The notes beneath the pieces were generated by a model that saw only the letters and a program-made list of their open reading frames with translations, was not told where the DNA came from and searched no databases. Position numbers and translations under genes: made by a program. Shown here piece after piece: positions 9,828 through 19,829 of a stretch of DNA of 47,792 nucleotides. Where the stretch lies: assembly GCA_032718475.1 (NCBI GenBank), contig JAUCBJ010006817.1, forward strand, positions 1 through 47,792, read 5' to 3'. Source of the stretch: Nemertoderma westbladi. Taxonomy: Eukaryota; Xenacoelomorpha; Nemertodermatida; Nemertodermatidae. Positions within the stretch are counted from its first letter, which is position 1. The number at the start of each line of letters is the position of its first letter.

Positions 9828-10321
9828 TGTAAATAATCGCCAGGTTGTCGACCGGAATTTCTAACTTTCTGTACCCGTTTTTTGGGATCGAGACGTAATC
9901 TGCTGTCTTTACAGCACTCTGTCCAACCTCCCTCTAGCGGGAAGGTTGGCAGGCAATCTTAGGATCGAAACGTAGCTAACTGGCCACTCAGCAGTCTCCT
10001 TGGCTACCCAATCAGGACTCTTCCTGAGACGGTATTTAAGGAGCTGCTGGCCACTTTTTCCTCACTTCCAAGTCGACAACCTTTTCCTTGTGCAAACCCC
10101 TGCTTCAAAGTTTAGTGATTTAATTGTCTCCTCTTCTATTTCCTTATTATTCAACGAACTATTATAAATAAACTCAGTTATCGCGCTCACTCAAAATCAA
10201 CTTTTTCAACCTTCACCCTTCTACCTCTACTTTGGGAGCCGTCACATAGTTGCACTCCCTTCGGCAACTGGGATTCTAAAATCGAAGACTCTCTGCATCT
10301 CTCAACGCCCAGTTCGCCACA
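9828..10321 (+). repeat. 5' LTR of BEL element
   Basis: Begins TGTAAATAATCGCC and ends CGCCACA. A TATA-like GGTATTTAAG lies at about 10031-10040 and an AATAAA at about 10167-10172, which would mark promoter and poly(A) site around the R region. It also contains a CCTCCCTCTAGCGGGAAGG imperfect inverted repeat. Confidence 0.97.
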
Positions 10322-10332
10322 CTTCGAACCGG
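10322..10332 (+). promoter_or_regulatory. Unusual primer-binding region
   Basis: The first bases after the LTR are CTTCGAACCGG rather than the usual TGG-initiated complement of a tRNA 3' end. Its complement CCGGTTCGAAG looks like a tRNA T-arm (GGTTCGA). No TGG occurs before the gag start codon at 10357. Priming from an internal or cleaved tRNA is one inference. Confidence 0.4.
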
Positions 10333-10356
10333 ATACCTCTCTCAACCACACTAACT

Positions 10357-11097
10357 ATGGAGAACTTCGCCGAGGCTACTCTACGGGGTCGCAAGAAGTC
10401 CACAAAGAAGGCCATCACTTATCAGATCCGCGAGATAACCGCTCTGGATCCTGACACCCCCGAGCTCCAAGGACACCTGGCGCTACACACCGGTCGACTA
10501 CAGCAGCGAAAGGCGACCCTGCTGGAAGTCTTCGAGCTTCTTCTATTGAAGTCTGAGGATGAAGAAGCCACCGAACTACTGTCAGACGAAATGGAGGCTG
10601 AACGGGATCGAATCTTAGAGGCCGAACTCCATCTGGAACAGCTCCAGAAACTCTTCCCGGCCAATCAACCGGCACCTCCTTCTGACTGCGACTCTACTGC
10701 GTCGTCTGCTGCTGCTGGCGTTGAGGCCATCCTGTCTGCCTCAACGCTCCCTAAACTGTCGCTGCCCACCTTCTCGGGCGATCCCCTGGATTGGCGGCAG
10801 TTCTACGACCAGTTCGTTGCTCTGGTCGACTTCGACAAGTCGACTGTCTCCCCTGCGGCCAAGTTCGTTCACCTGAAGAACTGCCTACGGGGTCCTGCTC
10901 TCGCCGCCGTGCAGGGCATCAAGTGTGGCAACGGTGCCTACGCCGCGGCCACCAAAGAACTCCTCTCTCGGTTTGGTCAACCAAACGTTTTGATTGCTCT
11001 GTACAGCCAGAGGATCGTCAACGCCCCAGCAGTCACCAGTGATAACCCGGATCAACTCCGAACTCTGGTCGACACCTTCTCTGCCTCCGTCAGATAG
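10357..11097 (+). pseudogene. gag: BEL gag, N-terminal part, ending at in-frame TAG
   Basis: 246 residues from the first ATG after the 5' LTR. It contains a coiled-coil-like acidic segment (around residues 60-100, rich in E, L and R), then the typical BEL gag core with LPKLSLPTFSGDPLDWRQF and KFVHLKNCLRGPA. Gag forms the particle that packages element RNA. The frame ends at TAG 11095-11097, and the next codon in the same frame is ATG, from which the protein continues without loss of homology. The stop is therefore an internal nonsense codon, not the natural gag end, since the zinc knuckle lies downstream. Upstream context is the leader following the LTR. Confidence 0.9.
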
Positions 11098-12330
11098 ATG
11101 GAGTCTCTATTCGAGGACATGGAGACGACAGGGCTCAATGGGGAGCGCGCCACATGTGCCTTCTCTACAAAGTTAGCTGGACTCCTCCTGGCTCCACAGC
11201 TGATGTCCAAGCTCCCTAAGACGATTGTGTTGGAATGGAATCGCCGGAACACCGAACCTGCCGGTCGTCACAACCTCGAGGCGTTGCTCAACTTCCTCAA
11301 GACTGAGCTGGAGGGCCTCGAGGCCTATAGACGCTCTGGAGAGCCGCCCAAGCGTCCCGACTCTCGACCTCCATCTACCAACACTCGACCAAACCAGAAA
11401 CCCTCGGTCACCTTCTCTGCTAAAACTCCGATGCCTCCTCGGATCAAAGACCTCCCTAGCGGTGAGCGGCTCGCAGCAGTGAGGGCGCAACGTCTCTGCA
11501 GCAACTGCCTGGCTGGTGGCCATATTGTGTCCACCTGCCCACAACCTCCCAGCTGCAGGGTGTGTCCTTTAAAACACCACGGGTTGCTCCATATGGAACT
11601 CACTTCCCCCCCTGGGGGACCTTATAGGGTCGGCTCGTCCTCTACCTCTGGTGGGCGTCGTCCTGCTCCCTCTTATAATCCTCAACTGGATCCCTCGGTT
11701 CCAGAGTTTAGACCTCCTGCCAGGACTACGGTGGCCTGTCGAAGGCCAGACGTGGCACACCTGCAGACTGCCGTGGTGACCGCTAGCGACCCCCGCCAAA
11801 CTGCCTCTAGAAAGATCAGACTCCTCCTAGACACCGGGTCGGAGGAGTCCTACATAACCTCCGAACTCGCCGGCTACCTCGAGCTGCCGGTTCGAGACAG
11901 AGCCTCATTTGCCTCTGAGGCTTTCGGCGGCATTGTATCACCGACTCAGGATCGTTGTCAGGTGGACCTCCTCCTTAGCAAGGGAACCTCGTCCCTTGGC
12001 ATCCGAGCCTGGGTGGTGGACACTATCTGCTCCCCCCTGGGTCCACAAAACCTTAGATCCACCGACTGGATCACCATCGACCTGGCGGACCCTGACCCTT
12101 CAGCGGTTCGCCCCACAGACTTCCTCCTCGGCGCCGACCTCCTCCCTCGCGTCCTCCTTCCTGGGATGATCACCGAGAGCAGGGTCATGGCCCAGAATAC
12201 GATCTTTGGGTGGACCCTCCTTGGCAGTCGTACATCTGCCACACCCAGTCTCTCCCGAGCCTTCCGTGTGTGTACCAGGAGCCTGGACATCCTCTGGGAC
12301 CTGGAGACCATCGGGATAGAACATAAATGA
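11098..12330 (+). pseudogene. BEL gag C-terminus plus aspartic protease
   Basis: Same frame as the preceding segment, 410 residues. The first ~110 residues complete the gag core. The nucleic-acid-binding zinc knuckle follows (C-x2-C-x4-H-x4-C, 11497-11538) together with a second Cys/His cluster CRVCPLKHHGLLH. The retropepsin has its catalytic DTG at 11830-11838 (LLLDTGSEESYI) and the ILG-type motif LLGADLLP near 12127. The protease cleaves the polyprotein. The segment ends with TGA at 12328-12330 (IEHK then stop). Homology resumes in the same frame directly after it, so the stop interrupts the protease-RT linker. Confidence 0.9.
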
Positions 12331-12930
12331 GACGATGAGGGATCGGACTCCTTCATCAAACCGCGTCTCGTTCGTGGACGGTTCGAGATCGACCTCCCAT
12401 GGATCGACGACCGCAGACCATCCTCCAACTACGGCGGAGTCCCTTCACGCCGGCTGAGACCCCATCATCTCGAGGGACTCAAACAACTCGAGTCACTGGG
12501 GTACATTGAGAGACTCGTCTCTCCTCCCCCCAACGCATACTTCCTTCCTCACCATGCCGTGGTCCAGCATGGAAAGACTCGGGTCGTCTTCAATGGGGCA
12601 AAGAAATCTCCTAATGGCCTCTCGATCAACGACTGTCTGAAGATGGGGCCAAATCTCCTACCATTACTCTTCAACGTGGCTATACGTTTCAGAGTCTACC
12701 CTTGTGTGGCCGTCAGGGACATAGTGAAGGCCTTCCACCAAATCTCGATTGCTGACCACGACCGCGACTATCTCTGCATTCGGTGGCAAGACGAGGATGG
12801 AGAGGTGTTGAGCCACTTCGTGCGCCTCCCCTTCGGCCTGAACTGCTCCCCGAGCGCTCTACAATCCACTCTGCGTGTTCTGTTCGGCCTACCCGAGGGC
12901 TCTGCCCTTCCTCTACCAGTCCCGGACACT

Positions 12931-13080
12931 GACCACTCTGTCGTTCAACCCCAGGTCAGTGACCTCTCGTTCGCTGAACCTCAGGTCAGTGAACCCTCGG
13001 TCGTCGAACTCATGGTCGATGACCCCTCGATTGCCAAACCCCAGGTCGTTGACCCCTCGGCCATCGACCCCCACACTCTC
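12931..13080 (+). repeat. In-frame 5 x 30 bp repeat inside the BEL reverse transcriptase
   Basis: Five consecutive 30 bp units, with no indels, encode the decapeptides DHSVVQPQVS, DLSFAEPQVS, EPSVVELMVD, DPSIAKPQVV and DPSAIDPHTL. The consensus is D-x-S-x-x-x-P-Q-V-x. They lie between RT motif B and YVDD. Confidence 0.95.
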
Positions 13081-14007
13081 TCACGACTCATTGAGAGCCT
13101 CTACGTCGATGACGTGGTGTTAGGGGGAGAGACTCCATCAGACGTGAATACACTCAGAGAAACTCTCACTGAGCTGTTGTCTCGCGCCTCGATGAACCTT
13201 CACAAGTGGAGGTCAACGAACCCCACTTGTGACGAGGAGAGTCTCCCAACTCGAGTACTGGGGATCCCTTGGGACCCCATCTCAGACGAGATCTCGGTCA
13301 ACCTCGAGAACGTGAACCCCCCTAAAGTCTTTACCAAACGAACTCTGCTCGCGTGTACAGCTTCAATCTTCGACCCTCTTGGTCTCCTCTCGCCCTGGAC
13401 CCTCTCTCTACGCCTGCAACTGCAGGACCTCTGGTGCGCCGGCTCTGGATGGGAACAGCGGCTGGACCCAGAAGCAGCCCGCCGCTGCCTGGAGCTCATC
13501 TCTCAGGTGCCAGCGATCCCTCCAACGCTGCCTCGAGACTGCTCCAACCCTGATCGCATCGAGATCTACGCCGATGCCTCGCTCAAGGCCTATGCCGCCT
13601 GCCTCTACACGTTTCATGGGGGCACACGAACTCTACTCTGCGCCAAAGCGCGCGCTGCCCCCCTAAAGCCGAAGCCATCCTTACCTCGGCTTGAATTGAT
13701 GGCGGCCCTCCTGGGGGCACGTCTTTATGGCTCCATTATCAAGGCCCACAAGGACTTCCCTGATGTAGAAGCTATCTTCCACTCCGACTCCACCATAACT
13801 CTCGCCTGGCTGAGTAAACCTCCCAACACCTGGAAGACCTTCGTAAGAAACCGGGTGCGCGACATCCAGGTCCTCGCGCCCTTCCATCTCTGGCACCACA
13901 TACCCGGGTGCCAGAACCCTGCCGACATTGGCACTCGAGGTTATGACCTTGGAGCTCTCGCCTCTTCGAGCTGGTGGCTCGGCCCCTCTGGTAACCTTCA
14001 CACCGCC

Positions 14008-14037
14008 GACACCTCGGCGATTGACCCCCAGGTCACT
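14008..14037 (+). repeat. Distant sixth copy of the 30 bp unit
   Basis: This in-frame 30-mer encodes DTSAIDPQVT and continues GACCTC like the start of another unit. It sits between RNase H and the integrase, 0.9 kb from the RT array. Confidence 0.8.
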
Positions 14038-14768
14038 GACCTCCAACATGTGACAATGGAGCGCCGATCTCTATTGACTAAACTCATCATGGGGAGCGAG
14101 CAAGTGGTTGACCTTAAACGGTTTTCTAACCTGACCCGAGCAGTTCGGGTCATGGCCTGGGTCTCTCGATTCATCAGTAACTGCAGGGTTCGTCGGCGAA
14201 CCCGCAGCTCTGCCGCCACTGGGCCTCTCAGCAAAGTGGAACGAGACCGCGCCCTTGTTCAGCTGTTCTACCTGGAACAGCGAGCAACTATGTCTAACGA
14301 CATCGACCTAATCCAGGATGGCGACACCCGGGAATCCTCTCTATGGCCCTTCCGGCCATTTATCGACACAGCAACCAACCTGGTCAGTGGATGCCCTCGA
14401 ACCCAAGAACTATCCCTGCCTCTGCTGCCCAAGGGTTCCCCCCTCGCTCGCCTACTCGCCTGGGACGTCCACATCGTCACAAAACATGGTGGAGTCCCCA
14501 CAATGATGTCTGAACTCAGTAAGACCATGTGGATCGCAGGTCTGCGTTCGATCTGTAAGAAGATCTGCGTCCCCTGCCGCCGCTTCAACTCCCGCCACTT
14601 CTGCACCCCAGAGGGGGCGCTTCCTGACTTCCGGGTAAGGCCGGGGGTCATACCCTTCCAGTCCACCGGCTTGGACTACGCTGGTGGTCTCAATAACAAT
14701 GAAGGGGAGAAGCGCTACATCCTTCTCCTCACCTGCGCGTCTACCCGCGCACTACACCTCCCGGACTC

Positions 14769-15515
14769 GAGTTGACCTCCCGGATGGACGCCGAGGACAC
14801 CCACAACGCCCTGCGTCGTTTCGCGGCCAGACGGGGTGTTCCTGAGGTGTTGTACTCAGACAACGCCGCTACCTTCAAACTACTCAGTAAAGTTCTGGCC
14901 GGAACCGAGTGGCGATTCATTCCGGTCCACGCCCCCTGGCATGGTGGCTTCTGGGAGAGGATGGTTGGGGTAGTGAAGCAGGCGCTCAGGAAGAGTCTGG
15001 GGCGCGCTGCACTCACAGACGATGAACTGCGAACTGTGCTGGCAGAGGTTGAAGCGACAGCCAATCGTCGGCCCCTCGTACAATCCCCTGACAGCAGCAC
15101 CGAACCGTTAACTCCCGCTCACTTTCTGTTCGGTGGCACTCCGCCACCTCTTGCGCCATTGGCCCTCCTCTCTCCTAAGGACTACCCCCAATCTCTCTCT
15201 TCCTCATCCCGTCGCTCTGCTAAGGAGTTGAGGAGCAGCTGGCGCCGATCTGTGGCAGCTACCGAGGCGATCTGGAAGCACTGGACCTCCGAGTACCTGC
15301 CCACACTTCGATCCTGGCGTAGGAAGCTGCGTCCTGCACCAAAGGTTGAGAGTGGGGCTATAGTCATCGTCGATACCCCTCTCAAGCCGCGATCGAGCTG
15401 GCCCCTTGGGAACGTCGTTCGGGTCCACCCTGGAGGACGCACAGCGGATGTCCGGGTCAATGGCCACGTGTCCTCGCGCCCCCTTGCTGGACTTGTCCCC
15501 CTCGAGGTAGACTGA
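14769..15515 (+). pseudogene. pol: BEL integrase C-part, in shifted frame
   Basis: Continuation of the integrase after the frameshift. The second catalytic Asp is in YSDNAAT (14859-14861) and the catalytic Glu in GGFWERMVG (14955-14957); the Asp-Glu spacing of 31 residues is short for BEL integrases. The Gly/Pro-rich C-terminal domain includes WPLGNVVRVHPGG and ends RPLAGLVPLEVD, as in most BEL elements. Integrase joins the cDNA to host DNA and would give the 5 bp target duplication seen here. The real junction is near 14769 (GAG TTG), so no independent start is claimed. Confidence 0.9.
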
Positions 15516-15771
15516 CTCGCGCTCTCTGCGTCTATGTACTGTTTGTTTGGACTTAAATTGTAGTTCTTTCATTGTTGTTGAGATTTCAACGCTTATATTA
15601 CTCTGTCTTACTTTATTCTGATATTTATATTAGTGTATTGCATTATATTACTTTATCTTACCTATATTGACCTATATTGTCTGTATGCACTACTTTAACA
15701 TTGGTTTTCTTACTATTTGTTATTTTTGTATTTTCGGCGATTATCTATCGTCCTATTTTGAGCGATAAACT
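15516..15771 (+). other. BEL 3' untranslated region
   Basis: AT-rich noncoding sequence with repeated TTACTTTATCTTA-like phrases between the pol stop and the polypurine tract. Confidence 0.7.
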
Positions 15772-15781
15772 AGGAGGGGAG
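15772..15781 (+). promoter_or_regulatory. Polypurine tract
   Basis: AGGAGGGGAG directly abuts the TG of the 3' LTR, the expected plus-strand primer site. Confidence 0.95.
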
Positions 15782-16275
15782 TGTAAATAATCGCCAGGTT
15801 GTCGACCGGAATTTCTAACTTTCTGTACCCGTTTTTTGGGATCGAGACGTAATCTGCTGTCTTTACAGCACTCTGTCCAACCTCCCTCTAGCGGGAAGGT
15901 TGACAGGCAATCTTAGGATCGAAACGTAGCTAACTGGCCACTCAGCAGTCTCCTTGGCTACCCAATCAGGACTCTTCCTGAGACGGTATTTAAGGAGCTG
16001 CTGGCCACTTTTTCCTCACTTCCAAGTCGACAACCTTTTCCTTGTGCAAACCCCTGCTTCAAAGTTTAGGGATTTAATTGTCTCCTCTTCTATTTCCTTA
16101 TTATTCAACGAACTATTATAAATAAACTCAGTTATCGCGCTCACTCAAAATCAACTTTTTCAACCTTCACCCTTCTACCTCTACTTTGGGAGCCGTCACA
16201 TAGTTGCACTCCCTTCGGCAACTGGGATTCTAAAATCGAAGACTCTCTGCATCTCTCAACGCCCAGTTCGCCACA
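15782..16275 (+). repeat. 3' LTR of BEL element
   Basis: 494 bp, differing from the 5' LTR at two positions only, ending CGCCACA. Confidence 0.97.
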
Positions 16276-16280
16276 CTAAT
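16276..16280 (+). repeat. Target-site duplication of the BEL element (CTAAT, right)
   Basis: Exact repeat of 9823-9827. Confidence 0.9.
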
Positions 16281-16371
16281 AGATACACAAACATTATACT
16301 TGTAGAAATAGCTGAGTAAGATTTTATTGACCGAATACCAAGGCATCTTTTAATTAATACAGGCCATGCAG

Positions 16372-17185
16372 GAGAGATTTATTCATCTATCCGGCCACTT
16401 CAGTCAGAGACACTGACTTTGCAGATGTCATTTCCCTGCTTTCTACTATGCTGATGGATGGATAGCTTATACTGAATAAAGTTGAGAGGACTGCTAAGGA
16501 GATTGGATTGCATATTAATGCTACCAAGCCTAAATTCATTACTTTTAATGTTAATGGAAACTTGACCACAATTGATAATAATCCACTAAGGAAGGTTGAT
16601 GAGACTTCGAGTACCTTGGTGTCCTTGAATCATTGATAGAAATTCAGTAATAAAGTCATAGAAGTTAGGAAAGCAAAGGCATCTAAAATCTATCAAAAAT
16701 GGATACCATCTGGAAATCAGACTTCACCCACCACTCGAAGACCAAGATCTTCTACATGTAGGTCTTTCGAACCACAGTGGAAAGTGTATTTTTATATGGT
16801 GGTTAGACTTGGACACAGACGAACTCGACTTGTTACACAAGACTAATAAGGGTAGCCCTAAACATCATCTGGGGCAACTATAACACAAGGCAAATGTTGA
16901 GCCTTATGGTACAATACCACCTGCATCAACCACTGTCATGAAAACAGATTAGGTTTCACTGGACACTGCTGGAGAAGTAAACATGAGATCATACCAGATC
17001 TACTTTTCTGGCAACCAACACAAGGGAAGCGTCACTGTAGACGACCAGTTATGACATTTATAGACCAACTTGTAAGGGAAACTGGGGTTGGGAGAAACGA
17101 TATTACAACAACTATGGAGAAATGACAGGATTTAATTACCACTTTTCCAAGCTCGCTCGACCTAGTTGTTGTTAAAACACCATCA
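16372..17185 (+). pseudogene. Decayed LINE RT 3' region (same family as 40694-44350)
   Basis: Homologous along its length to 43541-44335. Recognisable pieces are DTDFAD, a KVERTAKEIGLHINATKPK stretch, FNVNGNLTTIDNN, MDTIWKSDF, and a sequence corresponding to FLYGG and the RCRPVMTFIDQL tail. It ends with GCTCGCTCGACCTAG just as the other copy does. Multiple stops and indels are present, and the catalytic box reads FADV instead of FADD. The 5' part of the element is missing. Confidence 0.8.
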
Positions 17186-19004
17186 ATGTTATTATTTAAT
17201 TATTATCATGGAATGTCCACTGCTGGCAACCAAGTTTCCTCTTGCCAGCTAGCTGCTATGGCAAAATATCATGCACAAGATACACTGTTAAGAGACATTC
17301 ATAGTGCATAGTTTTTCGCAATAATAAAGATCTTTGTCCAGATCTTTGTCCTGGTCATTCAAACCTTCGTCAGTGAATGATAAATAACTGATGTGTGTTG
17401 CCTTTGGCCCCTTCGAACTTAGTATTTTATAAAGTATAGTGCTTGGTCGCTTACAAAGGCTGCACTCACACCAGGATGAAGGTCCGAATCGAATGGTCCA
17501 AATAGGGTTAATAAGGTCAGAAAAATAGCACATTCTGAATTTTGGACATTTATGAATAGAAAAATGATAGTGGCTATAAAGCCATATTTTGGACGATATT
17601 TATATAAAAAATCACACCTTCTCTACTGTGGGTCATTGTTGTGGTCCACAACCACCAAGCCATCACAATCATTATGCCACCACCATGACATGGGTGCCAT
17701 AACCACCCAGATTCTACTGCACTTATGCCACTACATCCAGCAGGCACCACTACCATTATGACACCATATCCACTGGTGCCATCACCATCATGTCAACACA
17801 TATACTCTGGAGGTGCCATTTTCATGTTACTACATTCACACCATCCACCCATTACCATGGCCATCATGTTGCCAGATCAACCCGGGAAAATGTTATCACA
17901 AACACTCCAGTGCCACCATCATTATTCACTACATCCATTCTCTAACTAATTAATGCAATGCCTTTGTATGTATATATGGCTAATTATATTAATTAAATAT
18001 ATTATCATCAAGTTCATCAATTTGATTCAGAGCCATATGGAAAATATAAATATTAGTACAAACATATGAAATTACATAGTTATACTGAAGCTTATTTTAA
18101 CTAATAATTTACAAACAACGTCTGACTAATGCTAATTTGCCCTAAATCTCTGCCTGCATTGTCTGTATTAAAGAATGCCTTCCCATAAAGCTAGTTAAAG
18201 ATAGGAGTTACTTCTCCAGCAGTGCCCCCTGAATCGTGTCTTCATTCAGGTAGAGTAGTTGAAACAGATTGTATCGTAAAGCTCAGTGTTTGTCATGTGT
18301 CTCTAACTGATGTTTATGGCAGCCCTTACTAGTCTTGTGTAACAACCATAAATTCGTTGTTCATGTGATTTGTCAGTGTTAACACACCCATATAAAAGTA
18401 TACTTTCAACTAGGCTTTTAAACAACTTGGCCTTCAGGCAATATGAAAAGTCGTGAGTTATTGATGGTATCTATTTATTTATCTACACATGCCTTTGGTT
18501 TCCTAACTTCTATTTATTTTCTTCTGCTCTCTAGGAATGACTCAAGGTACTGGAAGTCACCATCGTTCCGTTAATGTCTGTCAAAAATGGTCTGTTCAGT
18601 GCTCCTCTTTCCCATACCTCTCTGAAGGGATTTCATATAACCCACTTGTACCAACTGTATAAGTACATAATATAATGTGCTGTACAATAGATGGAAAAAT
18701 TAACTTGACAAATTTACACTGAATCCATCCCACTTCCCTAATGATTTGTAGTTCCTTCTTTGTACTGTTGAACCATAAGCTCTATGATCGATATAAATTC
18801 TACAGTAAGTAAAATCAATAATAACTTAAGACATATGCATAAGGACGTTCCTGTGAATGTATATGGTATATTAGTCTCCAACCATATGTATGTACCTGAT
18901 ATACAACAGGAATGATGAGTTTTTATGATGGCTTGGAAATACTGTAGTATAGCCACATGCAGATTGTCCATTACCACTGGTTTTAATGACTGTAAGTATA
19001 AAGT
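17186..19004. other. Intergenic stretch, no gene recognised
   Basis: Contains an irregular CCA/CAT-rich zone at 17640-17880 and AT-rich sequence elsewhere. The short frames at 17288-17761 and 18738-18977 show no family motifs, and I do not call them. A faint similarity to the 16372-17185 LINE (AGTGCCCCCTGAATC, TTTCAAC) is seen at 18200-18440 in the opposite orientation, but it is too weak to annotate. Confidence 0.45.
17640..17880 (+). repeat. Degenerate CCA/CAT-rich repeat
   Basis: Irregular recurrence of ACCACCATxA and GGTGCCATxACCA blocks with loose trinucleotide periodicity. Confidence 0.5.
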
Positions 19005-19011
19005 AAAAAAA

Positions 19012-19272
19012 AAGTAAATTTTATTCAGCCGTTAGGAAAGGGAATACGTACAAAGTCTGACGTCTTATTTCCAGTGTGGTCCCCCTGGAACTATACTCCA
19101 CAGAGGAAACTCAAGTACTCATTTAGCTACCATTTTAGGATGCAAGGCAGATATGCGCCCTCGCTAGACCTTTCAAATCATTCGTGCCGAAACGAATACC
19201 CAGAGGTGGGGGGTTTAACACACAACCTCCGGGAGATGTGAATTTAATGTAACCACTACACCATGGTGGCTA
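19012..19272 (-). mobile_element. tRNA-derived SINE
   Basis: Minus strand starts GCCACCATGGTGTAGTGGTTA, which contains a pol III A box (TGGTGTAGTGG). About 50 nt on is a degenerate B box (GTGTTAAACCCCCC). The body continues with ACCTCTGGGTATTCG and CAGGGGGACCACACTGGAAA and ends near GGCTGAATAAAATTTAC followed by a T/A-rich tail. This is the head-body-tail plan of a tRNA-derived SINE. It carries no protein; spreading would rely on a partner LINE that I cannot identify. Confidence 0.65.
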
Positions 19273-19797
19273 CTGGCAAAAACATTAGTATGAAATCATC
19301 ATAAACCGAAACTATAATGTACTCCAAGGACACTAACATCAACATCATCAATAACATCCTATTGTCAAATTTATGACTGGCCTGAAGTTGTGCAAGCTTA
19401 CTCAATCTACTACTATTCCATCATTCACAGGTACAACCAGTGAGCAGGGTTATATTTTCATGTCCGTTGAAAGCAATCACTATGTCCACTGATATTGACT
19501 TTTAAAAGTATGTTTTTTCGGTATCTCCACTGCAGATTTCTTAGGCTATCTGTAGCAGAATCAGTATAGAGCAGTATATTGTATGTATTAAGCCTAAACA
19601 TTATAAATAATTATACTCAATTTTAATACAATAGGTAGTTTTTGTTCTAAATTCTGTATTGAACAAGTATTTATTAAATTGATGCTACAAAAACTAAATG
19701 GACTTAACGATAGATACTGATACTGTGATATGTACTGTACTTTTGTAAATGACAGTATGATTGTAATTAATTAACTAATTTCAGAATTTTAGTGTAG
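19273..19797. other. Intergenic stretch, no gene recognised
   Basis: AT-rich; no motif or repeat recognised. Confidence 0.45.
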
Positions 19798-19829
19798 GTG
19801 CTGAGCACTGCTAGTTACAGTTTGTTTTG

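Larger units (their letters stand above)
12331..14769 (+). pseudogene. pol: BEL pol: reverse transcriptase, RNase H and integrase N-part
   Basis: The frame is open from the codon after the TGA; its first ATG-like use would be internal. RT landmarks are LPWIDD, GYIERLV, FNGAKKSPNG, motif A (VRDIVKAFHQI), motif B (LPFGLNCSPSALQ) and catalytic YVDD at 13102-13113. Between motif B and YVDD lies an unusual 50-aa insert made of 10-aa repeats. RNase H shows YADAS, LPRLELMAAL and FHSDSTI. The integrase head has HIVTKHGG and CVPC, and the first catalytic Asp is in GLDYAGG (14674-14676). The frame is then lost by an 8 nt insertion (14761-14768) that resembles the nearby CTCCCGGA at about 14778. RT copies element RNA in the particle. 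Confidence 0.92.
9828..16275 (+). mobile_element. Complete young BEL/Pao LTR retrotransposon
   Basis: The 6448 bp element has 494 bp LTRs (TGT...CA), a 5 bp CTAAT target duplication, a polypurine tract and a gag-pol in the BEL order: gag, protease, RT, RNase H, integrase. The LTRs differ at only two sites (9949 G versus 15903 A; 10116 T versus 16070 G), so insertion was recent. The coding part is clearly more GC-rich than the surrounding DNA and has no env. The polyprotein frame is broken by TAG (11095-11097), TGA (12328-12330) and an 8 nt insertion at 14761-14768, so this copy should not be autonomous unless the stops are read through or errors are present. Enzymes supplied in trans could still mobilise it. 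Confidence 0.97.

Noticed and set aside
10415-15572. Numerous minus-strand and alternate-frame open frames over the BEL element
   Set aside because: Shadows of the GC-rich gag-pol frame; no domains, and they follow codon-bias patterns of the real frame.
17288-17533. 81-aa minus-strand frame with CECSLCKRP and acidic repeats
   Set aside because: Short Cys cluster and DKDLDKD run come from local CTTTGTCCAGAT duplication; no family seen.
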